From: a virus
DNA length: 27,729 nt
Reading direction: 5' to 3' (one strand)
IMG/VR virus record: IMGVR_UViG_3300027844_001213
Span: 1 to 27,729 of that record
In this document: positions 9,146 through 18,997 of the stretch, piece after piece
Layout of the letters: the number at the start of each line of letters is the position of its first letter
Numbering within the stretch: position 1 is the first letter of the stretch
Position numbers and translations under genes: made by a program
The notes under the pieces: generated by a model
The model's database searches: none
Told to the model about the DNA's origin: nothing
Seen by the model: only the letters and a program-made list of their open reading frames with translations

Positions 9146-9146
9146 A

Positions 9147-10295
9147 ATGGCTACACGATCCGAACTACTTGCAATAAGAAACACAGATAAGCCACAAGGC
9201 ACTAGTGTTTACAAAAGAAATGTACCAAATTCAGGTGCTGCTCTAAGACCAAAGCAACCGGATGCTGGAGTTGGTAGTGGACATCAGGTACTAGCCGACT
9301 TTCTAAAGGAAATTGCTGGTCCTCTTAGTGATGCTGCTTTTAACAAACAAAAGGAAGACGCAGAAGAACAACGAAAAAAAGGAAGTGCAACATTCCTTAA
9401 TTCTACAAAGTCACAAAGACTGGCGTTTGTAAAAGCCATTAGAGATGGTGTAATCAATGAAAGTGAGTCTCCCTACTTTAGAGAAGGTGTTCAAAGAGCA
9501 TACGCATCAACTCTTCTAGAAAAATATAATTCCGAACTCTTTAGAAAGTATGAAGCAGATGGAATAAAAAACAAAAAAGAATCGGGTGCTTTAAATGATT
9601 GGCTTCATGACTTTAATGGAACCTTTAGTTCCGAATTAGGATTACTACATCCAGATGTTATTGCAGAAGAGTTTTCACCCGGACAACTAGGAATACGAAG
9701 ACAACTAACACAAAAACATTATGAACATCTGAATGCAGAGTATCGTGCGGATGCCAGAAGAACTAAGGAAGGACAATTATGGACTATACTGAGTAATCAT
9801 TTAGACCCAAACACTATGATAGCTACTAATCGAAAATCTATAGAGGCGTACTTACAGAGTAATAAAGTAGATCATGATAAACGAGCAATAGTGTTAGAGA
9901 AACTTAAACCTCTATTGGATACGTATGGTAAGTTGACTGATAATACTACTATACCAGAGTCCCTAAAAAGGGACTTACTAGCCCTAGGACCATTAGGGCG
10001 AACAATGTTAAAGAACATTCAAGATAAAATGAAAAAGCCATCCGAAAGAAAAGAAAGTCGAGTAACGGCTCTTCAGCACGGATATATACCCGCACAGAAG
10101 GATGAGGATACGGCTGCGGATGACGAGGAATTAAAGAGGATTGCTAAAGAGAGAATTGAGAAAACAGAAAACTACTATGGAAAGTATATTAAGAGGAAGG
10201 GTTCTAAAGCAGAGGCAGAAGCGTTTGCACGAGACTGGGGCGCACGTAGGTTTCATTTTGACGGCTCATGGCACACAATTCTAAATAAACAATAA
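9147..10295 (+). CDS. Internal virion (core/ejectosome) protein, probable first part of the gp15 function
   Basis: I place the start at ATG 9147, one base after the previous stop, giving 382 residues. An in-frame TTG at 9129 would add six residues but overlaps the upstream gene without a ribosome site. The protein is highly charged, mainly helical and soluble, with a low-complexity N-terminus (residues 1-45) and a C-terminal Lys/Glu-rich region. There are no enzymatic motifs. It occupies the T7 gene 15 position; T7 gp15 (747 residues) forms the periplasmic part of the ejection tube. Here two adjacent ORFs of 382 and 593 residues fill that place. The stop overlaps the next ATG (TAATG). The family assignment is by position and composition. 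Confidence 0.7.
   Translation: MATRSELLAIRNTDKPQGTSVYKRNVPNSGAALRPKQPDAGVGSGHQVLADFLKEIAGPLSDAAFNKQKEDAEEQRKKGSATFLNSTKSQRLAFVKAIRDGVINESESPYFREGVQRAYASTLLEKYNSELFRKYEADGIKNKKESGALNDWLHDFNGTFSSELGLLHPDVIAEEFSPGQLGIRRQLTQKHYEHLNAEYRADARRTKEGQLWTILSNHLDPNTMIATNRKSIEAYLQSNKVDHDKRAIVLEKLKPLLDTYGKLTDNTTIPESLKRDLLALGPLGRTMLKNIQDKMKKPSERKESRVTALQHGYIPAQKDEDTAADDEELKRIAKERIEKTENYYGKYIKRKGSKAEAEAFARDWGARRFHFDGSWHTILNKQ
9958..9999 (+). other. Twin perfect hairpins inside a core-protein gene
   Basis: Two perfect inverted repeats lie side by side: AGTCCCT (9958-9964) with AGGGACT (9969-9975) around a four-base A loop, and GCCCTA (9981-9986) with TAGGGC (9994-9999) around a seven-base loop. They are separated by five bases and sit in the middle of an open frame, so no T-run follows. 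They could be an RNA processing or stability element, as RNase III hairpins are in T7 transcripts, or chance. No function is shown. Confidence 0.4.
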
Positions 10296-12076
10296 TGGCA
10301 AAGAAAAAAGTAGTAACTGAAAGTAACAGACTAGGCATTGGAGCATTACTTGGTGAAGAATATGGTCGATTAACCAAGGAGCACTCAGAACCCTCTGCAT
10401 TTACTCTTAGTAACGAAATAAACAATTTCATTGATACGTCTTATGAAGAAGGGTTTCATAACAAAAGGGAACTGAATCAACTGGTTGCTGGACAAATAGC
10501 TAATCAGGCATATCTAAGAAAAGACAAAAAACTTTTGAATTTAATGTATTTGATGAAGACAGTACCAACAGGGAAAGATTCGACTTCCTACTTTAATTAC
10601 GGAAATACGCTGGATGGTCAACAGCTAATCAATAAAGTTTCCGATAAGTTAGATGCAGACCAAGAGTCCGAAGAACGAGCAGCAATGAACCATAATAAAT
10701 ATGTAAGGGACCGGAAAATTACAGAATATTCTATTCTTCTAGGAAAACTTAGAGAAGATAGAGGTCTACCAGAATATCAAGGAGAGGAGGGTCAAAAACT
10801 CTGGACTCTAAAAAGAGACAGAATTTTAGAAAGTGGAAATAGGGACGGCTTACTTAAATGGGTACAAGGGGAAAAGAAGTGGATCAGTGATAAACAGAAA
10901 ATTGCTATAGAAGCTCGTTTAATTAGGCCAAACACGACTGAAGCAGATAAACTACTAGAATTAGCTCTTGAATGGAACTATCCTTTGTATCAATTAGAAC
11001 TCTATGCTAGAAATACTTTTGAAGGTGCAGAAATAGACCCTAAATTATTTGCAACTCTAGGTCGAATAAAAAAAGAGTTTGTACCAATAAAGTCAGTACC
11101 ATTATATGATAAGGTAGAAAAGAATATTGCTGCTACCCTAGAACTTTCAATAAGAAAAAGATTGAAACTAGGACTTACAGATACACTTAGGGAAAAACTT
11201 GGTGAAAGTCACCTTGCAGATCAAGTTCCACACGACTTTTTCCCTACTTTAAATACATATCAGATTAATGTACTAACAAAAATAGACCGACTATACAAAA
11301 AAATAGTAGCCGGTGCAGTAGGGGCTAATCAATCACCAAATCCAGAGCAATGGGATACAACTTGGAATGATAAATTAACCAATCTACTAAAAGCTGTTGG
11401 AACAGAACCTTTGGATGCAAGCGATCCAATGACACCAGAGATACAAGAAATTAGAGAGATACTCACCGAAGGAGAAGAGAAACTGTCTGCACTTACAGAC
11501 TCCATTCTAACACCAGAGGAACCCAAAGAAGGAGAAAACACCGGTTCGGAAAAAAAGACCTTTACCGTAGACACCGCCGAGCCAGATGGTACTGTGTCAA
11601 AAAAAGAAGTATCCTTAGAAAATTCAATTGAAGTTCAAGAAGAAAAGCTGAGAAAAGCTAAAGAAGCAATGTTAGATATAGTCTTTGATGGGTGGGGTGA
11701 TAATAGAGGAACCTCTAGGAGTATGTCTGTATCAAATATTATCACACAGTATAAGAGGGTTCTTGAGGGTTTCCCAGAAGAAGCGTATTTAACTGTAGGT
11801 GGTTCTAACAAAATGGGTGCTCAGTTCTTTGATCGCTATCCCGGAATAATTAATGTAGAGAGTGGAGGTAAATTAGATGCGACAAAATGGGACGAAAGAA
11901 ACTTTATTGTTAGACACCTAGAAAAAACATTTCCCTTTTTCAAAGCTGGTAAACCTTTAAACGGTGATCACGCAAAGAAAGTAACGAATGAGTTAATAAG
12001 TATAAGAAGTGATTTGCTGCTTCTATTAGAAGCTGAAGCACACCTAACAAAAAGAAAGAAGGAGGATTCTAAATGA
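10295..12076 (+). CDS. Internal virion protein, probable second part of the gp15 function
   Basis: The 593-residue protein is hydrophilic, strongly charged and mostly helical. It starts Lys-rich (MAKKKVV), has long amphipathic helices in the middle, an acidic Glu/Pro/Thr-rich linker at about residues 400-430, and a Lys/Glu coiled-coil segment after it. There are no membrane segments, transglycosylase or protease motifs. The upstream TAATG overlap and the four-base ATGA overlap with the next gene suggest coupled translation of the whole core set. Between the gp14-like and gp16-like positions, it most likely contributes to the internal core and DNA ejection tube, with the 382-residue protein upstream. 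I cannot show sequence similarity to T7 gp15. Confidence 0.72.
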   Translation: MAKKKVVTESNRLGIGALLGEEYGRLTKEHSEPSAFTLSNEINNFIDTSYEEGFHNKRELNQLVAGQIANQAYLRKDKKLLNLMYLMKTVPTGKDSTSYFNYGNTLDGQQLINKVSDKLDADQESEERAAMNHNKYVRDRKITEYSILLGKLREDRGLPEYQGEEGQKLWTLKRDRILESGNRDGLLKWVQGEKKWISDKQKIAIEARLIRPNTTEADKLLELALEWNYPLYQLELYARNTFEGAEIDPKLFATLGRIKKEFVPIKSVPLYDKVEKNIAATLELSIRKRLKLGLTDTLREKLGESHLADQVPHDFFPTLNTYQINVLTKIDRLYKKIVAGAVGANQSPNPEQWDTTWNDKLTNLLKAVGTEPLDASDPMTPEIQEIREILTEGEEKLSALTDSILTPEEPKEGENTGSEKKTFTVDTAEPDGTVSKKEVSLENSIEVQEEKLRKAKEAMLDIVFDGWGDNRGTSRSMSVSNIITQYKRVLEGFPEEAYLTVGGSNKMGAQFFDRYPGIINVESGGKLDATKWDERNFIVRHLEKTFPFFKAGKPLNGDHAKKVTNELISIRSDLLLLLEAEAHLTKRKKEDSK

Positions 12077-15000
12077 GTAGCCACAGTAATAAAGGAGCAA
12101 AATCTTTTAATGATATAATGTCGAACTTTGAGCAAAATCAAGGTAACATGCAGTTACAAGAAGCTGTAGCTCAAAACGTAAGACCCTTTCCAAACCCAGA
12201 AAATAATGATGGAATCATAGATACAGCATGGAAACATGGGTCTGAGGCAGTGCTTGGTGTAGCTCAAGGTTGGTATGGTGATCTACCTGAAAATGTGATT
12301 ACCCAATCAGAAAGACATAGACCAGATTGGTTTGAGGAGGCAGGTAATTTGAATCCAAAGATCACAACACACAGTGGAGTAGAAGATACTCTTTGGAATA
12401 CAAAGGTCATTCTTAATGTTCCTCTCTTTCAAAACTATGATCCAGATAAACCTGCTGTGTTTACGATGGCGCATAGTGAATTCATGGCTCTCAAAGAAAA
12501 AAAGAAAATATCTTATCTTCCTCAAATTGTTGATCCAGATTCGGTTGCAGGAAATTTTACTAGAGAGTTTGCAAAAGTTGCACGAGGATATACTTTCGGA
12601 AGCAAAGTTATGGGTCTTATAAAGACATCCGGACTAACCGGAGGAGCACTAGCCGCTCGTAAGAGTGGTGACTTTATTGGAGCAAGTGCAATAGCATCTC
12701 AAATTGTTTTTGATCCCTACGAAAAACGTCTTGGTAACTATGCTAATGAGATATTAAGTGTAATACCGGCAGAAGGAGTAAGACCCTTTCTTGAGTGGAT
12801 TGCAGCAGACGAAAAAGATACAGAAGCAGAATCTCGATTCAAAATGTTTGTTGAAACAGTGGTCCTAGATGTTGCCTTTGAAGGAATCTGGCAGTCTTTT
12901 AAAGGATTAAGAGGTCTCATTAAACATAAGAACAAGAACAAGCAAAAAGAACAAGAAAGTTTAAAGGCACTTCATGAGGGAGATGAGCATGTATTACTTG
13001 AAGCCGACAAGCACTCTTCTAGACAAGGAAAGCCACCTAAAAAAAGCAGAAAAGCTAGTACTAGTGATACCATTCTAGGAGAGGCAGAGGTTGCTAAGAC
13101 TGTTAATGCGTATAATATTTTCCGAGACCCAACACAAATTAAGAGGCTTGTAAAAGATATATTAGAAGGAAAGCCTGAAAATGGTCCGGTTGCTTCTGGA
13201 GAACTGGTATTTAACACAAACTTTCTACATAACACCGAACCAAAAGCAGCACTTGAAATCTATGAGACTACAATAAATGCACAGTTACGAGATAAAAAAA
13301 CTGGTGGAACCAAAACTATTAAACAAATAACAGATGAAGCCCGTGTTCTTAGTGATGCAATTGATAGACGAATTAGAGACACCGCAGAACAACTAGATTT
13401 AGATGTTGATCCATTTCGTATTGCACTGCGAAAGGATGTAGATGATGTAGTAGGCATTGAGTCACGCATGTTAGCCTTTAGAAGTCTGATAGCACAACTA
13501 GGTTCTGATATGTATCACGTTGCCGATCTAGTTGCAAAGAATCCGGGTGATGTCGTAAGTCAAGCAAAATTACTAAATTTAGTGTCGTATACAGAAGATA
13601 CAATGATGCTTTATGGACGCTTGAGAGGATCGGTTGCAAGAGCTACAATGGCTCATCGAATACCAATTTATAAACCAAATAGAGATGGTTCTGTTAAGCA
13701 GATTGATCTTGATGCCTTTAATGAGGCAATGCTGGCTTCGGGTACTGATCCAAGTAAAATAAAGATACTTGCAGAAGCAATTAGACTTGGAGACAACTCT
13801 CTACAAAGAGCACGAAATGGTGTAAAGGGTTTTGAGGGTGTTAGACGAAGAGGAATGAGAGCCATCACAGAATTATATCGTTCAGTGCTACTAACGTCAA
13901 TTCCAACACATGTTACAAACACACTTTCAGGTGCTATTGAAACTGTGGTTGCACCAGCAAGTCATTTAATTGGAGGTATTCATGGTCGAGATATAGAGAC
14001 TATAAAGTATGCAGGAAGAGAAATGGTTGGCTTCTTTACAGCAGTGGGTCCAAGTTTTCGACACATGTTGACTGCAATTGTTGATGAACGGAATATCCTT
14101 GATCCAATGGGAACAAAAGTTGATGGTCTTTGGTCTCCTTTTGGTCCTGCAATTTCAAGAGCATATCACAATGATAGTAACTGGCATCCTAACAACTGGC
14201 TTTCACTCGCTATCAACACCACCGGTAAAATAGCAAGAGGTTCTATTAGAATCTTAGGAGGAGAAGACGAGTTCATTAAACAATTAAATTACAGAATGAG
14301 AGCCTATGCAGAAGTCACTGGAAACCTTCCCGACAAGTTATCGTCACTAAAGTATAATGCTCCAGAACGAAAAGAGTTTATTAGAACCGAAGTAAAAAAA
14401 TACTTTGATCAGGCTGGTATGGCAACAAATAAGAACTTGCTACAACATGCAAGAAGAGTTACATTTACTCAGTCTTTACAAAAGGGTACTCTTGCACACC
14501 TTGTACATGGTGGTCTTCAAAAGACCGGATACATGCCCTTCTCATTCTTTATGCCTTTTGTTCGTACTCCTGCAAATATATTTGATACATTTAAAATACG
14601 AACACCATTTCTTAATAAAGCAGTTAGGTCTCATCAGGCCATGCTAAAGAGTGAAGACCCAATTGAACGAGCACAAGCAGTTGGAAACACAGCAATCGGA
14701 ATGATGCTTTATGGTTCTACAATTGCAATGCTGATGAGTGGAAGAGTAACAGGATCAGGTCCAATTGATCCTAATAGAAATGCACTATGGAGAACAAAGA
14801 ACCAGCCTTACTCAATAAGGTCACCCGATGGTTCATGGCATTCCTACAATAGATTTGATCCACATGCAATGCCATTAGCGTACTTTTCTTCTGCATGGGA
14901 GAATATGTATACATATCAAGATGATCCTGATGATCTAACTCAAATTCTATCTCATGGACTTGCTGGCTTTCTTAAAGCAGCGGCAGATCGAACATACTTA

Positions 15001-15735
15001 CAAGGTATTAAACAGGTATTTGATATAGCTAATAATCTTCTTATGGGTAATTCAGATAGACCCATGAGAGAATTTGGTAAGTTAGGTGCCAATCTGATAC
15101 CACCAATTATAAATCAAGTATCGGATGTTACCGGTCATGTTCTTTATGGTGAGTCAGAAGGATTTAGAGAAGCCTTTACTTTTGTAGATCAAGTTAATAG
15201 AAGACTTGTTCCACTAAACCAGTATGGTGCAGTTAAACACAACTGGATCACCGGTGAACCTATGGTTACGCCATCTGGATTTAATTTTGGTCTATCAATG
15301 GGAAAAAATGATACAGAAGATGTGGTGATTAAAGAACTTCTTGCAACAGGAAGATCATTTAGTCCTCCATCTCCAGATATTAGAGGAGTACCCTTATCTG
15401 CCGATCAATACTCGGAACTAACCAAAATAATTGGTACAATGAAAGTAGAGGGTCTTAATCTTTATGAGAGACTAGAAAAGGAAATCAAGTCTAAAGAGTA
15501 TGACTATAATGAAGGTTGGTTGTTTGATCCTGAGATTGATGATCATAAAATAATGAGACTTAAATTTATTATTAATGAATTTAAAGCAGCAGGAAAAGAC
15601 ATCATGTTATCCAAAGACCCAACAATATTAAAAAAAGTAAAGGAACATGTTGATAATCAAATAGGTATTGCTGATCAAGGAGCACTTGGAAGACTCTTTG
15701 ATCTTCATGAAACTGAAAGTTCACCAGCATGGTAG
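12073..15735 (+). CDS. Large internal virion protein in the T7 gp16 position
   Basis: This 1220-residue protein is the largest gene in the window, close to T7 gp16 (1318). T7 gp16 has an N-terminal lytic transglycosylase domain and spans the inner membrane during ejection. Here I see no transglycosylase signature in the first 200 residues. Recognisable instead is a conserved segment at about residues 820-845 (YMPFSFFMPFVRTPANIF, then RTPFLNKA), which recurs in large structural proteins of marine phages. It is followed by a hydrophobic helix at about 868-892 (AIGMMLYGSTIAMLMSG) that could insert in a membrane. Residues 280-330 are very basic. The upstream overlap is ATGA; 42 bases separate it from the tail fibre gene. 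Function as the membrane-contacting ejection protein is inferred. Confidence 0.85.
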   Translation: MSSHSNKGAKSFNDIMSNFEQNQGNMQLQEAVAQNVRPFPNPENNDGIIDTAWKHGSEAVLGVAQGWYGDLPENVITQSERHRPDWFEEAGNLNPKITTHSGVEDTLWNTKVILNVPLFQNYDPDKPAVFTMAHSEFMALKEKKKISYLPQIVDPDSVAGNFTREFAKVARGYTFGSKVMGLIKTSGLTGGALAARKSGDFIGASAIASQIVFDPYEKRLGNYANEILSVIPAEGVRPFLEWIAADEKDTEAESRFKMFVETVVLDVAFEGIWQSFKGLRGLIKHKNKNKQKEQESLKALHEGDEHVLLEADKHSSRQGKPPKKSRKASTSDTILGEAEVAKTVNAYNIFRDPTQIKRLVKDILEGKPENGPVASGELVFNTNFLHNTEPKAALEIYETTINAQLRDKKTGGTKTIKQITDEARVLSDAIDRRIRDTAEQLDLDVDPFRIALRKDVDDVVGIESRMLAFRSLIAQLGSDMYHVADLVAKNPGDVVSQAKLLNLVSYTEDTMMLYGRLRGSVARATMAHRIPIYKPNRDGSVKQIDLDAFNEAMLASGTDPSKIKILAEAIRLGDNSLQRARNGVKGFEGVRRRGMRAITELYRSVLLTSIPTHVTNTLSGAIETVVAPASHLIGGIHGRDIETIKYAGREMVGFFTAVGPSFRHMLTAIVDERNILDPMGTKVDGLWSPFGPAISRAYHNDSNWHPNNWLSLAINTTGKIARGSIRILGGEDEFIKQLNYRMRAYAEVTGNLPDKLSSLKYNAPERKEFIRTEVKKYFDQAGMATNKNLLQHARRVTFTQSLQKGTLAHLVHGGLQKTGYMPFSFFMPFVRTPANIFDTFKIRTPFLNKAVRSHQAMLKSEDPIERAQAVGNTAIGMMLYGSTIAMLMSGRVTGSGPIDPNRNALWRTKNQPYSIRSPDGSWHSYNRFDPHAMPLAYFSSAWENMYTYQDDPDDLTQILSHGLAGFLKAAADRTYLQGIKQVFDIANNLLMGNSDRPMREFGKLGANLIPPIINQVSDVTGHVLYGESEGFREAFTFVDQVNRRLVPLNQYGAVKHNWITGEPMVTPSGFNFGLSMGKNDTEDVVIKELLATGRSFSPPSPDIRGVPLSADQYSELTKIIGTMKVEGLNLYERLEKEIKSKEYDYNEGWLFDPEIDDHKIMRLKFIINEFKAAGKDIMLSKDPTILKKVKEHVDNQIGIADQGALGRLFDLHETESSPAW

Positions 15736-15777
15736 TGATACTGGACATTTACGGATTAAAATTAATTAAAAAGAGTT

Positions 15778-17490
15778 ATGACTACTGATGTAACCTTAAC
15801 CAGCTATATCCTGAATCCTTGGGATGGCACATATACACCCGGTGGTAGTGATCTAATAGTATTATCTTATGCTAGTCTAGATTACACACCTTCTACTTCA
15901 GACTCCTATAAGTCAACTAGTGGTGATATATTTAAAGTTTATGTAGCTGGCACAAGAATTTACAGAGCATCCGATAATATTTATGCTTCAGGAAGCGGGT
16001 TTCTAGAATCTGGAGATGTTGCATCCTCAAGTTCAGCAACTACACTAAATGGTCTATCAACCATCAGTGGAAGTGCAATATCATGGGCTTCAACCGCAGA
16101 TAATGTGTGGACAATTGATACCACCAACCAAAGGATTACAATAGATGTCAGTAATATTGCAGCAACTGCACTGTATGGTGCAAGTGGAAAAGCTGTTGCC
16201 TTTGCGACTGACACAACGATTATTGAACTTAAACGTGCAGTTCAAGACCTTTCGACTCCAGCAGTAGACTTTAGTAATGCTTCTATTCTAACCGAACAAG
16301 ACCTAGATAACTCTGCAAAGAATATCTTTCATGTAGCACAGCAAGCAGTGATCTCAACCGATAATGCAATGCTGTATGAGTCAGGTACCGATACCTATCA
16401 ATCATTTCAACCGGGAACAACCACTTCAAAAAGAATTTCTGGAGTTGCAACTCCTACCGGAGCAAGTGATGCAGCAAATAAATCATACACAGATGGTAAC
16501 CTTGTAATAGCAGCAGCATCAGCTACAGCAGCAGGACTTTCAGCAGAGAGTGCCGAAGATTGGGCAACCAAAGATGATGGCGCAGTTTCCGGAAGTGACT
16601 TCAGCGCAAAAGCCCATGCAAGTGTTACTGGAACACATGCTCCTGCGGATGGATCAGCAAAGGAGTGGGCGACCACAATAACAAACACCCCTGTAACCAC
16701 AGGACCAGACGCATTCTCTGCATTACATCACTCTGCAAAAGCAGCACTAGAAGTTGGTCTTGCAGCAGCACAGGTTGGACTTGCCACAACCCAAGCAGGT
16801 CTAGCAACTACTAATGGAGCAGCACAAGTTACACTTGCAACGACACAAGCAGGTCTAGCAACTACTAATGGAGCAGCACAGGTTGCACTCGCAACAACTC
16901 AAGCAGAAGCAGCAGCAACAAGTGCAGCAAATGCAGCGACCTCTTATGATTCTTTTGATGACCGATATTTAGGAACATTCACTACTGCTGCGGAACCAAC
17001 TGTAGATAATGATGGTGCAACTTTGATCGCTGGTGCATTATATTTTAATACGACAAGCGGTTCGATGATGGTGTATTCTGGTGCAGCTTGGATTGCAGCA
17101 ACCAGTGCCGGAACATCGAGTATGGTTGTTCATAAATTCACTGCATCCGGTTCAGAAACACAGGTTTTAACCGGTTCTTTTTCTCCTGCACTTGCTTATA
17201 CTGTTAATAATATCATTGTCTTCTTAAATGGAGTCAAACTAGATGCAACAGATTACACAGCAGATAATGTTCCTTTAGGATCAATAGAAGGACTTACAGC
17301 ACTAGTCGCGCTCGATGAGTTGGTTGTTGTAGCATTTAAGGCATTCTCGGTAGCAACTGTTGAGGGAGATAATATACTCTCTACTACCATAACAGGAACG
17401 TCTAAGTTTCTTCGTGCAGATGGGGATTCAACGAGTAGTTGGCAGTCTCCAACAGGTACAGCAATCGCAATGGCACTAATTTTTGGCTAA
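15778..17490 (+). CDS. Tail fibre protein with T7 gp17-type N-terminus
   Basis: The 570-residue protein opens with the T7 fibre attachment domain (about residues 1-155): YVAGTRIYRASDNIY, then FSNASILTEQDLDNSAKNIF at about 163-182, which binds the tail nozzle. A rod region rich in Ala/Thr follows and contains a tandem repeat of 18 residues (331-376). FDDRYLG at 393-399 is a common trimeric fibre junction. About residues 450-540 form a module with FLNGVKLDATDYTADN, widespread in phage fibres. The C-terminus (FLRADGDSTSSWQSP) is an adaptor-like ending rather than a large receptor-binding tip, so the proteins encoded just downstream probably complete the adsorption apparatus. The start has an AAGAG ribosome site. 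Confidence 0.93.
   Translation: MTTDVTLTSYILNPWDGTYTPGGSDLIVLSYASLDYTPSTSDSYKSTSGDIFKVYVAGTRIYRASDNIYASGSGFLESGDVASSSSATTLNGLSTISGSAISWASTADNVWTIDTTNQRITIDVSNIAATALYGASGKAVAFATDTTIIELKRAVQDLSTPAVDFSNASILTEQDLDNSAKNIFHVAQQAVISTDNAMLYESGTDTYQSFQPGTTTSKRISGVATPTGASDAANKSYTDGNLVIAAASATAAGLSAESAEDWATKDDGAVSGSDFSAKAHASVTGTHAPADGSAKEWATTITNTPVTTGPDAFSALHHSAKAALEVGLAAAQVGLATTQAGLATTNGAAQVTLATTQAGLATTNGAAQVALATTQAEAAATSAANAATSYDSFDDRYLGTFTTAAEPTVDNDGATLIAGALYFNTTSGSMMVYSGAAWIAATSAGTSSMVVHKFTASGSETQVLTGSFSPALAYTVNNIIVFLNGVKLDATDYTADNVPLGSIEGLTALVALDELVVVAFKAFSVATVEGDNILSTTITGTSKFLRADGDSTSSWQSPTGTAIAMALIFG
16768..16905 (+). repeat. 54-bp in-frame tandem repeat in the fibre rod
   Basis: Two full units (16768-16821 and 16822-16875) and a partial third (16876-16905) encode AQV-x-LATTQAGLATTNGA, where x is Gly, Thr or Ala. 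The second half of the first two units is identical at base level (18 bp or more), so duplication is recent. The period is 18 residues, so copy number can change rod length without breaking the frame. Confidence 0.9.
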
Positions 17491-17505
17491 TAGAAAGGTA
17501 ACACA

Positions 17506-17868
17506 ATGGCAGCCCCAAATGTAGTAAATGTCACATCCATTTATGGAAAAACAAAAACACAGGCAGCAACGACTGGCGCAGTCACTTTGCTGGCAAATGC
17601 AGCATCGAGTCACAAACTTCTCAAAGTAAACACAGTGATTGCTGCGAATACTGACACAGTTGCAAATTATTGGGTTACTTTGACCTATAATGATGGAGCA
17701 ACTAATGTCGATATTGCTCAACAAATAGTGATACCTGCCAAGGCAAGTCTTATCATCATTGACAAGTCTTCTTCACTTTATATGGAAGAAGGACACACAA
17801 TACAGGTACTAGCCGAAAACGCTGATATTGAACTTACTATTTCCTATGAGGAGATTGACGATGCCTAG
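17506..17868 (+). CDS. Small beta-rich tail-associated protein, function unknown
   Basis: The 120-residue protein is mostly alternating hydrophobic and polar residues with Thr/Ser/Asn, indicating a single beta-sandwich domain. It has no signal peptide, cysteines or membrane span. The start has a good AAAGGT ribosome site. It sits 15 bases after the fibre gene, and its end overlaps the first glycine-rich adhesin gene by eight bases, so it is made together with adsorption proteins. Small proteins of this kind (MAAPNVVNVTSIYGKT start, IPAKASLIIIDKSS middle) are common beside fibre genes in marine phages. A fibre or adhesin accessory role is likely but inferred. Confidence 0.8.
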   Translation: MAAPNVVNVTSIYGKTKTQAATTGAVTLLANAASSHKLLKVNTVIAANTDTVANYWVTLTYNDGATNVDIAQQIVIPAKASLIIIDKSSSLYMEEGHTIQVLAENADIELTISYEEIDDA

Positions 17869-18997
17869 AGGAAAAGACGGATCAATCATTGGAGATGCAA
17901 CTGCTGTCTCGATTACTAGTGCATCAGGAATCTGGACAATGAGTGAGGTGCATAAGTATGAGACTGAAGGTACTTGGCCTGACCCCAAACCTATAGGTGG
18001 CACTACTAGCGACTATACTGATTTCAATATTCATACATACACCGATACTGGTGAAACACTTACATTCGTGGTTACTAATACTATTGTAGTAGATATTCTC
18101 GTTGTTGGAGGAGGAGGTTCTGGTGGTGGTAGATGGGCTGGTGGCGGTGGCGGTGGCGGCCTAATTTATCTTTCAGATGTAACGTTAGCGGCAGGTACAT
18201 ACACTGCGACTATAGGTGATGGAGGTGCATCGGTAGGTTACGGCTTTCCGGGGCTTGCTGGAGCCGAAACAACATTTATCCAAACAGCAGGAGGCACCAC
18301 TGTATCTCTCGCCGCAGATGGAGGCGGCGGTGGAGGATTATACCATGAGCCTTTGGCAGTGCTACAAGATGGTGGTAGTAGTGGAGGTTCGCCGGGCATG
18401 GATTCCACAGATATTTCTTCATCGCGCCCAGCTACGCAAGGGGCTGTGTCACCGTACATCACACACATATATCCTGCCACAGGCACTCCAGTTCTCACTC
18501 AGAAAGGATATGTAGGCGGCGATGGAGCAACTGGCTCCGGTGGAGGCGGAGGCGGAGGTGCCGGAGCAGCAGGTAGTGCTGCCGCAGCCGCTGGAGGAGC
18601 GACCACCGCAGGTACAGGAGCCTGTAAAGGAGGCATTGGGCATTCAATTGCGAACATGGGACCAAGTGGCGTTACATATTATTGGGCAGGTGGTGGTGGA
18701 GGTTCTATGTACGTTACATCATCCCCCGCTGTCGCGCACGGAGGAGCCGGTGGTTCTGGAGGTGGCGGGGGCGGTGCTACTTCTTCTGGCACCGGAGGCG
18801 TAGGAGGCATCGCAGGGCTTTTAGGTCTTGCTACTGGAGAAGCCGGAGAAAGTGGAGCCAATGGAGATGGTGGTGACGGTGGAGACAATACTGGTGGAGG
18901 TGGAGGAGGTGTTGGCGGCGAGCAGACAGGAAGCGATCCTAGGCCTACTTCCGGTGCTGGAGGATCAGGAATCGTAATAGTCAGATACGCAGCATGA
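17861..18997 (+). CDS. Glycine-rich adhesin-like tail protein (1 of 2)
   Basis: I choose ATG 17861, overlapping the previous stop by eight bases, over an upstream in-frame ATG at 17828 deep inside the previous gene; this gives 378 residues. Residues 1-50 form a short attachment part with SGIWTMSEVHKYETEGTWP, a motif found in many tail proteins. From about residue 55 comes a beta strand segment (DILVVGGGGSGG), then long runs of glycine interrupted by short strands (YTATIGDGG, FIQTAGGTT), ending in GIVIVRYAA. This is the phage glycine-rich domain. Comparable poly-glycine sandwiches form the receptor-binding tip of T2/S16-type gp38 adhesins. Receptor binding is inferred; tail-tip location is supported by position. 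Confidence 0.87.
   Translation: MPRGKDGSIIGDATAVSITSASGIWTMSEVHKYETEGTWPDPKPIGGTTSDYTDFNIHTYTDTGETLTFVVTNTIVVDILVVGGGGSGGGRWAGGGGGGGLIYLSDVTLAAGTYTATIGDGGASVGYGFPGLAGAETTFIQTAGGTTVSLAADGGGGGGLYHEPLAVLQDGGSSGGSPGMDSTDISSSRPATQGAVSPYITHIYPATGTPVLTQKGYVGGDGATGSGGGGGGGAGAAGSAAAAAGGATTAGTGACKGGIGHSIANMGPSGVTYYWAGGGGGSMYVTSSPAVAHGGAGGSGGGGGGATSSGTGGVGGIAGLLGLATGEAGESGANGDGGDGGDNTGGGGGGVGGEQTGSDPRPTSGAGGSGIVIVRYAA

Noticed and set aside
9129-9146. TTG start extending the 382-residue core protein by six residues
   Set aside because: The ATG at 9147, one base after the previous stop, fits the pattern of the operon better.
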